Source: Pseudomonadota bacterium
GTDB taxonomy: Bacteria > Pseudomonadota > Gammaproteobacteria > Burkholderiales > Burkholderiaceae_C
NCBI GenBank assembly: GCA_023436025.1
Contig: JAEZKX010000192.1
Coordinates: forward strand, 1-10,235
Direction: 5' to 3'
Length of the DNA stretch: 10,235 bases
Position 1 is the first letter of the stretch. Each line of letters begins with the position of its first letter. The translations under genes and the position numbers were made by a program. The notes below the pieces were generated by a model. That model was not told the origin of the DNA and made no database searches. It saw only the letters and a list, made by a program, of their open reading frames with translations. This document shows positions 1 through 5,719 of this stretch, in pieces.

Positions 1-289
1 CGGTTACACGCGGATGTGGAGCATCCACCCCGACCAGATCCGCACCATCGTCGAAGTGTTCGCTCCGGCGGCCGACGAAATACACAAGGCAACACAAATC
101 CTGCGCGCCGCCGAGGCTGCGCAGTGGGCTCCGATCAGCTTCGAGGGCAAACTGGAGGACAGGGCGAGCTACCGCTACTACTGGCAGGTGCTGGAACGGG
201 CACACCAGACCGGGCGGCCGCTCCCCGACGAGGCGCGGGCGTGGTTCACCCCGCGCGTGTCCAGTCCAACGGAGAGAGATCCCGCATGA
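1..289 (+). CDS. CoA-ester lyase, HpcH/HpaI aldolase / citrate lyase beta-like family (3' end only)
   Basis: Only the last 95 residues are present; the reading frame begins at base 2 and the stop is TGA 287-289. The visible protein opens with GYTRMWSIHPDQI, then FAPAADEI, WAPI and a conserved DRASYRYYW segment. This is the C-terminal pattern of CitE-like and L-malyl-CoA/beta-methylmalyl-CoA lyase proteins. Such enzymes are Mg-dependent TIM barrels that cleave or form CoA thioesters of hydroxy acids in the cytoplasm. The catalytic barrel and its metal ligands lie upstream of the window, so the substrate cannot be read here. The stop overlaps the next start (ATGA at 286-289), implying translational coupling and one operon with the secreted protein and acnB. 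A malyl-CoA-type or citramalyl-CoA-type role is inference. The family call is confident, the exact activity is not. Confidence 0.85.
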   Translation, partial: GYTRMWSIHPDQIRTIVEVFAPAADEIHKATQILRAAEAAQWAPISFEGKLEDRASYRYYWQVLERAHQTGRPLPDEARAWFTPRVSSPTERDPA

Positions 290-927
290 AGTCCCTGACC
301 GCCACCGCACTCGCCGCCACGCTCGCCACCGCATCCTGGGCCCAGCAGCCGGCCCCGGCCAAGCCGGCCGCCGCCAAGCCCGCCGCCCAGCGCACGGCCA
401 CCAAGGCTGCCCAGAAGGCGCCCCCGGCCAGCCGGCGGGAAGCCGTCGAGCTGTCGACGCCGATGGAAGAGAACGACCCGGCCGACAAGCTGACGCCGGC
501 GGAACTCGAGATCGCCAGCCGCGTCCACGTCGGCGAGATCAAGTGCGAGCTCGGCGCGCACGTGAAGGTGACGGCCCGCAAGCGCGCCGGCTACTTCCTC
601 GTCACGCACGGCGTCAACCGCTTCGTGATGCACCCGGTCGAGAGCAAGACCGGCGCCATCCGCCTCGAGGATCCGGCGCGCGGCGCCCTGTGGCTGCAGC
701 TGGGCAACAAGTCCATGCTGATGAACCAGAAGGAAGGCAAGCGCCTGGCCGATGAGTGCCAGAGCACCGAGCAGGTGGCCTTCGCCAAGACCATGAAGCC
801 GGTGAACCTGCTGGAGCCGGCGCCCGCCGCTGCCGCCGCGGTGGCCGCATCCCCCACTGGCGCCCCCGCCCAGCCCGCCCCCGTGCCGGCCGTGGCCCCG
901 GCGGCCAGCCCCGCACCCACGCAATAA
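286..927 (+). CDS. Secreted protein of unknown function with MliC-like (lysozyme-inhibitor-like) core
   Basis: A 213-residue protein. It starts at ATG 286, inside the upstream stop codon, preceded by the purine-rich GGAGAGAG at 271-278. Residues 1-19 look like a Sec signal peptide with probable cleavage after SWA; there is no lipobox cysteine, so the protein is probably soluble and periplasmic. Residues 21-50 are a Pro/Ala/Lys linker and 176-213 a Pro/Ala-rich tail. Between them (about 80-165) is a compact domain with exactly two cysteines, Cys87 and Cys158. Its order is GEIKCELG, KTGAIRLED, LWLQLGNKSMLM and KRLADEC. This resembles the MliC/PliC beta-barrel, where a disulfide joins the first and last strands and SGxxY and a Trp/KG segment lie between. 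The inhibitory Tyr is not in place, so lysozyme inhibition is doubtful. The link to the operon's metabolic role is unknown. The gene itself is certain, the fold is a hand-aligned guess. Confidence 0.85.
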   Translation: MKSLTATALAATLATASWAQQPAPAKPAAAKPAAQRTATKAAQKAPPASRREAVELSTPMEENDPADKLTPAELEIASRVHVGEIKCELGAHVKVTARKRAGYFLVTHGVNRFVMHPVESKTGAIRLEDPARGALWLQLGNKSMLMNQKEGKRLADECQSTEQVAFAKTMKPVNLLEPAPAAAAAVAASPTGAPAQPAPVPAVAPAASPAPTQ

Positions 928-952
928 GTACCGAAGGAACGGAGAAACCCCC

Positions 953-3544
953 ATGTTGCAAGCCTACGTCGAACACGTTGCCGAACGCGCCGCGCTCGGC
1001 ATCCCGCCGCTGCCGCTGAATGCGAAGCAGACCGCCGACCTGATCGAGCTGATCAAGACGGCCCCCGCCAGCGAAGAGGCCTTCCTGGTGGACCTGCTGA
1101 CCAACCGCGTGCCGCCGGGCGTGGACGACGCGGCCAAGGTGAAGGCCAGCTTCCTGGCCGCCGTGGCCCATGGGGACCTCAGCGTAGCCGCGATCAGCAA
1201 GGCCAAGGCCACCGAGCTGCTGGGCACCATGGTGGGCGGCTACAACGTCAAGCCGCTGATCGACCTGCTCGATGACGTCGAGGTGGCGCAGATCGCCGCC
1301 GACGGCCTGAAGAAGACGCTGCTGATGTTCGACTTCTTCCATGACGTGGCGGAGAAGGCCAAGGCCGACAACGCCTTCGCCAAGGAAGTGATCCGCAGCT
1401 GGGCCGAGGCCGAGTGGTTCACCAGCCGCGAAGAGGTGCCGCAGAAGATCACGGTCACCGTCTTCAAGGTGCCCGGCGAGACCAACACCGACGACCTGTC
1501 GCCGGCGCCGGACGCCTGGTCGCGCCCGGACATTCCGCTGCACGCCCTGGCGATGCTGAAGAACACGCGTCCCGGCGCGGCCTTCGTGCCCGAGGAGGAC
1601 GGCAAGCGCGGTCCCATCAAGTTCATCGAGGAACTCAAGGCCAAAGGCCACCAGGTGGCCTACGTCGGCGACGTGGTGGGCACCGGCTCCTCGCGCAAGT
1701 CGGCCACCAACAGCGTGATCTGGCACACCGGCCAGGACATCCCGTTCGTTCCGAACAAGCGCTTCGGCGGCGTCACGCTGGGCGGCAAGATCGCCCCGAT
1801 CTTCTTCAACACGCAGGAAGACTCCGGCGCGCTGCCGATCGAAGTCGACGTCTCCAAGCTGGAGATGGGCGACGTGATCGACATCTACCCCTATGAAGGC
1901 ACGATCCAGAAGGACGGCCAGGTCGTCGAGCGCTTCGCGCTGAAGAACGAGGTGCTGCTCGACGAGGTGCGCGCCGGTGGCCGCATCAACCTGATCATCG
2001 GCCGCTCGCTGACCGCCAACGCGCGCCAGTTCCTCGGCCTGCCGCCTTCCACCGTGTTCCGCCTGCCCAAGGCCCCGGTCGATTCCGGCAAGGGCTTCAC
2101 GCTGGCGCAGAAGATGGTCGGCCGCGCCTGCGGCCTGCCAGAAGGCAAGGGCATCCGCCCGGGCACCTACTGCGAGCCGCGCATGACCACGGTCGGCAGC
2201 CAGGACACCACCGGCCCGATGACCCGCGACGAACTGAAGGACCTGGCCTGCCTGGGCTTCAGCGCCGACATGGTGATGCAGTCCTTCTGCCACACCTCGG
2301 CCTATCCCAAGCCGGTGGACGTCAAGACCCACCGCGAGCTGCCGGCCTTCATCAGCAACCGCGGCGGCGTGGCCCTGCGCCCGGGCGACGGCGTGATCCA
2401 CTCCTGGCTCAACCGCCTGCTGCTGCCCGACACCGTGGGCACCGGCGGCGACAGCCACACCCGCTTCCCCATCGGCATCAGCTTCCCGGCCGGCTCCGGC
2501 CTGGTGGCCTTCGCCGCCGCCACCGGCGTGATGCCGCTGGACATGCCCGAATCGGTGCTGGTGCGCTTCAAGGGCGAGATGCAGCCGGGCATCACCCTGC
2601 GCGACCTCGTCCACGCCATCCCCTACTACGCCATCAAGCAGGGCCTGCTGACGGTGGCCAAGGCGGGCAAGATCAACGCCTTCTCCGGCCGCGTGCTGGA
2701 GATCGAGGGCCTGCCCAACCTGAAGGTCGAACAGGCCTTCGAGCTGTCCGACGCCTCGGCCGAGCGCTCCGCCGCCGGCTGCACGGTCAAGCTGAACAAG
2801 GAACCGATCATCGAGTACCTGACCTCGAACGTCGTCCTGATGAAGAACATGATCGCGCAGGGCTACCAGGACAAGCGCTCGCTCGAACGCCGCATCCAGG
2901 CGGTCGAGGCGTGGCTGGCCAATCCGCAGCTGCTGGAGGCCGACCGGGACGCCGAGTACGCCGCCGTGATCGAGATCGACCTGGCCGAGATCACCGAGCC
3001 GCTGCTGTGCTGCCCGAACGACCCGGACGACGTGAAGCCGCTGTCCGAAGTGCAGAACACCAAGATCGACGAGGCCTTCATCGGCTCGTGCATGACCAAC
3101 ATCGGCCACTTCCGCGCGGCTTCGCTGCTGCTCGAGGGCAAGCGCGACATCCCGGTCAAGCTGTGGGTCGCCCCGCCGACCAAGATGGACCAGGAGGAGC
3201 TGACCAAGGAAGGCCACTACGCCAACTTCGGCGGCGCCGGCGCGCGCACCGAGAGCCCCGGCTGCTCGCTGTGCATGGGCAACCAGGCGCAGGTCAAGGA
3301 AGGCGCCACGGTGGTGTCGACCTCCACCCGCAACTTCCCCAACCGCCTGGGCAAGAACACCAACGTGTTCCTGGCTTCGGCCGAACTGGCGGCCATCGCC
3401 TCCAAGCTGGGCCGACTGCCCACGCTGGAGGAGTACCACGCCGACATGGGCGTGATCAACAAGGACGCCGACAAGGTCTACCGCTACATGAACTTCGACC
3501 GCATCGAGGAATACGCGGAAACGGCGAAGGAAGTGGCGGTCTGA
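953..3544 (+). CDS. acnB: Aconitate hydratase B (bifunctional aconitase / 2-methylisocitrate dehydratase)
   Basis: An 863-residue cytoplasmic [4Fe-4S] enzyme interconverting citrate and isocitrate via cis-aconitate. AcnB enzymes commonly also hydrate 2-methylaconitate in the methylcitrate cycle. The length matches E. coli AcnB (865) and the protein is collinear with it as I recall that sequence. An N-terminal HEAT-like domain (about 1-155; note LLTNRVPPGVD and LLGTMVGGYN) is followed by the swivel domain (about 165-380, with GTGSSRKSA near 243-251) and the catalytic domains. Cluster ligands are Cys713 (SCMTN), Cys771 and Cys774 (GCSLCMGN). The start at ATG 953 is supported by collinearity at MLQAYVEHVAERAA and by GGAG at 941-944. 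Only 25 bp separate it from the upstream gene and no promoter is evident there, so it is probably co-transcribed; a strong terminator follows 25 bp after the stop. All key residues I could check are intact. Confidence 0.98.
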   Translation: MLQAYVEHVAERAALGIPPLPLNAKQTADLIELIKTAPASEEAFLVDLLTNRVPPGVDDAAKVKASFLAAVAHGDLSVAAISKAKATELLGTMVGGYNVKPLIDLLDDVEVAQIAADGLKKTLLMFDFFHDVAEKAKADNAFAKEVIRSWAEAEWFTSREEVPQKITVTVFKVPGETNTDDLSPAPDAWSRPDIPLHALAMLKNTRPGAAFVPEEDGKRGPIKFIEELKAKGHQVAYVGDVVGTGSSRKSATNSVIWHTGQDIPFVPNKRFGGVTLGGKIAPIFFNTQEDSGALPIEVDVSKLEMGDVIDIYPYEGTIQKDGQVVERFALKNEVLLDEVRAGGRINLIIGRSLTANARQFLGLPPSTVFRLPKAPVDSGKGFTLAQKMVGRACGLPEGKGIRPGTYCEPRMTTVGSQDTTGPMTRDELKDLACLGFSADMVMQSFCHTSAYPKPVDVKTHRELPAFISNRGGVALRPGDGVIHSWLNRLLLPDTVGTGGDSHTRFPIGISFPAGSGLVAFAAATGVMPLDMPESVLVRFKGEMQPGITLRDLVHAIPYYAIKQGLLTVAKAGKINAFSGRVLEIEGLPNLKVEQAFELSDASAERSAAGCTVKLNKEPIIEYLTSNVVLMKNMIAQGYQDKRSLERRIQAVEAWLANPQLLEADRDAEYAAVIEIDLAEITEPLLCCPNDPDDVKPLSEVQNTKIDEAFIGSCMTNIGHFRAASLLLEGKRDIPVKLWVAPPTKMDQEELTKEGHYANFGGAGARTESPGCSLCMGNQAQVKEGATVVSTSTRNFPNRLGKNTNVFLASAELAAIASKLGRLPTLEEYHADMGVINKDADKVYRYMNFDRIEEYAETAKEVAV

Positions 3545-3569
3545 CGACCGGCCTTCCCGACCTGTCCTG

Positions 3570-3594
3570 AAAGCGGCCCGCGGGCCGCTTTTTT
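3570..3594 (+). terminator. Rho-independent terminator after acnB
   Basis: A perfect GC-rich hairpin: the arm AAAGCGGCC (3570-3578), loop CGCG (3579-3582) and arm GGCCGCTTT (3583-3591) run directly into six T residues (3589-3594). It lies 25 bp after the acnB stop and 56 bp before the next start. It should end the CoA-lyase/secreted protein/acnB transcript and separates that operon from the transporter gene. Confidence 0.92.
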
Positions 3595-3650
3595 CTTGCC
3601 TGCCCGATTAGCATGCCGCCAAAACAGCACGAAAAAAGGGCCTGTCAACG

Positions 3651-4661
3651 ATGTTCCGCTCCTTCTTCCTGTCGCGCCGGTGGATGCCGTGGTCCATCCT
3701 CGGGACCGCGCTCATTCTCCTGGCCACCTGGTACCGGGTCCAGCTCGACGTGCAGATCAACGAGTGGTTCGGCACCTTCTACGACCTGGTGCAAAAGGCG
3801 CTGAGCGCCCCGGGCAGCATCACGCTGGGGCAATACTGGTCCCAGCTCGCCACCTTCCTGAGCATCGCGATGATCTACATCACGGTCGCGGTGCTGGTGG
3901 ACTTCTTCGTCAAGCACTACGTCTTTCGTTGGCGGCAGGCGATGAACGACTACTACATGCGGTTCTGGCCGCGGCTGCGCACGGTGGAGGGGGCGGCGCA
4001 GCGGGTGCAGGAGGACACCATGCGCTTCGCCCGCATCATGGAAGGCCTGGGCGTGGACCTGATGCGCAGCCTGATGACGCTGGCGGCCTTCCTCCCCATC
4101 CTCTGGGGCCTGTCGGACAAGGTCAGCGAGATCCCGATCCTGGGTGCCATCCCGCACTCGCTCGTCTGGATCTCGCTGGGCTGGGCGGTGTTCGGCACCG
4201 CCATCCTGGCGGTCACGGGCATGCTGCTGCCGGGGCTGGAGTTTCAGAACCAGCGGGTGGAGGCGGCCTACCGCAAGGAGCTGGTGTACGGCGAAGATGA
4301 CCCAGCGCGTGCCGCGCCGCCCCTGGCGGCCTCGCTGTTCCAGCAGGTGCGGGTCAACTATTTCCGCCTGTTCTTCCACTACCTGTACTTCGACGTGGTG
4401 AAGTGGTCGTACCTGCAGGTCAGCGTGCTGGTGCCGCTGGTGGCGATGGGGCCCACCATCGCCGCCGGCGTGATCACCCTGGGCGTGATGCAGCAGATCG
4501 CACGCGCGTTCGACAAGGTGACCGAGTCCTTCCAGTACCTGGTGCTGAGCTGGAGCACCATCGTGGAACTGATCTCGGTCTACAAGCGCCTGCGCGCCTT
4601 CGAGGCCCGCATCGATGGAGAGCCCGAGCCGCTGCCGCCGGCGTCGCCGACGGTGCCCTGA
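3651..4661 (+). CDS. SbmA/BacA-family peptide transporter, compact form lacking the two N-terminal helices
   Basis: A 336-residue inner-membrane protein closely resembling SbmA, the proton-driven importer of microcins, bleomycin and proline-rich peptides. Near-identical motifs include WSILGTALI (14-22), VFRWRQAMNDYYM (91-103), EGAAQRVQEDTMRFA (113-127), NQRVEAAYRKELVYGEDD (200-217), YFRLFFHYLYF (237-247) and ELISVYKRLRAFE (306-318). Hydrophobic segments lie near 14-31, 62-87, 138-154, 168-196 and 254-283 (perhaps two). E. coli SbmA has 406 residues. After a shared MF(K/R)SFF start, about 70 residues carrying its first two helices are missing and the sequence resumes at the RW-x-x-WSILGTALI region. 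An in-frame TAG at 3609 rules out a longer N-terminus. No ATPase domain is attached, unlike BclA-type relatives. AAGGG at 3636-3640 is a modest ribosome site; a weak -10-like TAGCAT lies at 3609-3614. Family membership is firm; substrate and transport activity without those helices are open. Confidence 0.93.
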   Translation: MFRSFFLSRRWMPWSILGTALILLATWYRVQLDVQINEWFGTFYDLVQKALSAPGSITLGQYWSQLATFLSIAMIYITVAVLVDFFVKHYVFRWRQAMNDYYMRFWPRLRTVEGAAQRVQEDTMRFARIMEGLGVDLMRSLMTLAAFLPILWGLSDKVSEIPILGAIPHSLVWISLGWAVFGTAILAVTGMLLPGLEFQNQRVEAAYRKELVYGEDDPARAAPPLAASLFQQVRVNYFRLFFHYLYFDVVKWSYLQVSVLVPLVAMGPTIAAGVITLGVMQQIARAFDKVTESFQYLVLSWSTIVELISVYKRLRAFEARIDGEPEPLPPASPTVP

Positions 4662-4791
4662 GCGTGGGCCCATGGGGCGCGGCGTGCGCTCGCGCCGCGA
4701 GCGCACCCTCGTCATGCGAGCAAGCGGCCATGCGCTGCGCTCGCGCGTCGCGGAAGAGTACCCCCACGGGGCGCGCGCCCAGGGGCTGCCC
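4662..4791. other. Convergent intergenic region rich in GC inverted repeats
   Basis: This 130-bp gap separates the transporter (plus) from the XRE regulator (minus). It holds no gene. It contains a 10-bp-stem hairpin (4684-4706), an 11-nt direct repeat TGCGCTCGCGC at 4685-4695 and 4736-4746, and a cluster of short dyads at 4769-4798. There is no T-run, so it does not look like a standard intrinsic terminator for either gene. The dense symmetric layout suggests a dispersed palindromic intergenic element or a transcription-collision barrier. Both readings are inference; copy number elsewhere in the genome would decide. Confidence 0.55.
4684..4706. repeat. Perfect inverted repeat (10-bp stem, 3-nt loop)
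   Basis: GTGCGCTCGC (4684-4693) pairs with GCGAGCGCAC (4697-4706) around the loop GCC. It lies 22 bp after the transporter stop and forms a stable hairpin on either strand, but no poly-T follows. It may protect the 3' end of the mRNA or be part of a dispersed repeat. Confidence 0.8.
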
Positions 4792-4798
4792 CTAGGGG
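4769..4798. repeat. Cluster of three overlapping or adjacent palindromes at the regulator 3' end
   Basis: GGGCGCGCGCCC (4769-4780) is a perfect 12-nt palindrome. AGGGGCTGCCCCT (4781-4793) is a perfect dyad with one central T. CCCCTAGGGG (4789-4798) is a further palindrome that includes the complement of the regulator's TAG stop. The last two share bases and are mutually exclusive as hairpins. No T-run accompanies them. Confidence 0.75.
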
Positions 4799-5610
4799 GC
4801 CGCCTTCAGCGCCTGCATGGCCTGGGCCGTCGCCGCGTCGGCCGGAAAGAAGGTCTCGAGCGCCAGCTCCTGCAGGGTCACGTCCACCGGGGTGCCGAAC
4901 ACGGTGGTGGTGCTGATGAAGGAGAGGATGCCGGCGTCGGTGCGCAGGCGCAGCGGCATGGCCACGCCCAGCAGCTCTCCGTCGAGCCGGGTCTCGTGCG
5001 CATCCGCCGGCACCGGGTAGCCACGCAGCTCCTCCTGCAGGGCGGCCAGTTGCCGATCGCCGGTGGCCTGCACCTGCTGGCGCAGGCGCTCGAACAGGTG
5101 GTGCTGCCACTGGCCCAGGTTGACGATGCGTGGCGCCAGGCCGCCCGGATGCAGGCTCAGGCGCAGCACGTTGGGCTGGCCTTCCAGCAGCGCCCGGTCT
5201 TGCACGCCCGCCAGCAGCAGCGGCACCATGGCGTTGTGCGCCACCAGGTTCCAGTGCCGGTCCACCGCCAGCGCCGGATGCGGTTCGTGGCTGGTCAGGA
5301 TGAGCTGCACCGCCGCCCGGGCCGCCGCCAGCGCCGGGTCGTCCAGCGGCCGTTCACGGTACATGGGCGCGTAGCCGGCCGCCACCAGCAGGGCGTTGCG
5401 CTGCCGCAGGGGCACGTCCAGCCGTTCGGCCAGGCGCAGCACCATCTCGCGGCTGGGCAGGGAGCGTCCGTTCTCCACGAAGCTCAGGTGGCGCGTCGAG
5501 ATGTCGGCCTCGCCGGCCAGGTCCAGCTGGCTCATGCGGCGGTGCTGGCGCCAGAAACGCAGGTGGGCGCCGAAGGGCTGGTCGGCGCGGGGGGCGAGGG
5601 CGGTGTCCAT
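4792..5610 (-). CDS. XRE-family transcriptional regulator with MmyB-like ligand-binding domain
   Basis: A 272-residue DNA-binding regulator. Residues about 14-75 form the helix-turn-helix: LRFWRQHRRMSQLDLA, then ISTRHLSFVENGRSLPSREM, the recognition region, and a conserved RNALLVAAGYAPMY tail. Residues about 100-272 fit the MmyB-like ligand-binding domain, with WNLVAHNAM (120-128) and a C-terminal TVFGTPVDVTLQELALETFFPAD (236-258). The open frame continues upstream to 5907, but that part is antisense to serC and unlike any regulator. ATG at 5608-5610 is therefore the sensible start, placing the HTH at the usual position. No clear Shine-Dalgarno precedes it. Members of this family often sit divergent from the oxidoreductase gene they control; here the divergent neighbour is serC, so its true target may be elsewhere. 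A 14-bp palindrome overlaps the start codon and could mediate autoregulation. Ligand unknown. Confidence 0.92.
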   Translation of the reverse strand: MDTALAPRADQPFGAHLRFWRQHRRMSQLDLAGEADISTRHLSFVENGRSLPSREMVLRLAERLDVPLRQRNALLVAAGYAPMYRERPLDDPALAAARAAVQLILTSHEPHPALAVDRHWNLVAHNAMVPLLLAGVQDRALLEGQPNVLRLSLHPGGLAPRIVNLGQWQHHLFERLRQQVQATGDRQLAALQEELRGYPVPADAHETRLDGELLGVAMPLRLRTDAGILSFISTTTVFGTPVDVTLQELALETFFPADAATAQAMQALKAAP

Positions 5611-5620
5611 GGCGCCATGG
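5607..5620. promoter_or_regulatory. 14-bp perfect palindrome over the regulator start codon
   Basis: CCATGGCGCCATGG is a perfect dyad (CCATGGC/GCCATGG) that contains the regulator's ATG (minus strand 5610-5608). XRE regulators usually bind short dyads as dimers, so autorepression is conceivable. Chance in GC-rich sequence is also plausible. Confidence 0.35.
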
Positions 5621-5645
5621 TAGGGAAAGCCCCGCGGCGGCTCCA

Positions 5646-5660
5646 TGACCTGCCAGGTCA
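5646..5660. promoter_or_regulatory. 15-bp perfect dyad in the XRE-serC divergent region (candidate operator)
   Basis: TGACCTGCCAGGTCA has two perfect 7-bp arms around one central C. It lies 35 bp upstream of the regulator start and 59 bp upstream of the serC start. On the minus strand TTGACC (5661-5656) within it resembles a -35 hexamer for the regulator gene, though no good -10 follows at 17 bp. Binding by the adjacent XRE protein is inference. Confidence 0.5.
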
Positions 5661-5685
5661 AGGAACCGGGGCTTTTGCGCTCCTG

Positions 5686-5691
5686 TATGCT
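5686..5691 (+). promoter_or_regulatory. Possible -10 element for serC
   Basis: TATGCT matches four of six bases of TATAAT and lies 28 bp before the serC start, just after a TG. No convincing -35 stands 16-18 bp upstream. If used, the TGACCTG dyad would sit just upstream of the -35 position. Weak evidence. Confidence 0.22.
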
Positions 5692-5719
5692 GGCCGCCCA
5701 GGAGAGAAAGAAGCTTCCC

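Noticed and set aside
800..925. Ala/Pro-rich repeats at the 3' end of the secreted protein gene
   Set aside because: Irregular low-complexity coding sequence without a fixed repeat unit, not a tandem or CRISPR-like array.
614..3439. A 941-codon open frame on the minus strand opposite acnB
   Set aside because: The translation is low-complexity (His/Gly/Ala/Arg/Leu-rich) with no recognisable domain, and lies wholly antisense to a gene matching AcnB end to end. It is a by-product of GC-rich third positions.
5645..5719. 25-residue N-terminal extension of SerC from ATG 5645 (or ATG 5687)
   Set aside because: SerC homology begins at MTRVFNFSPGP, and AGGAGAG lies before ATG 5720, not before the earlier ATGs.
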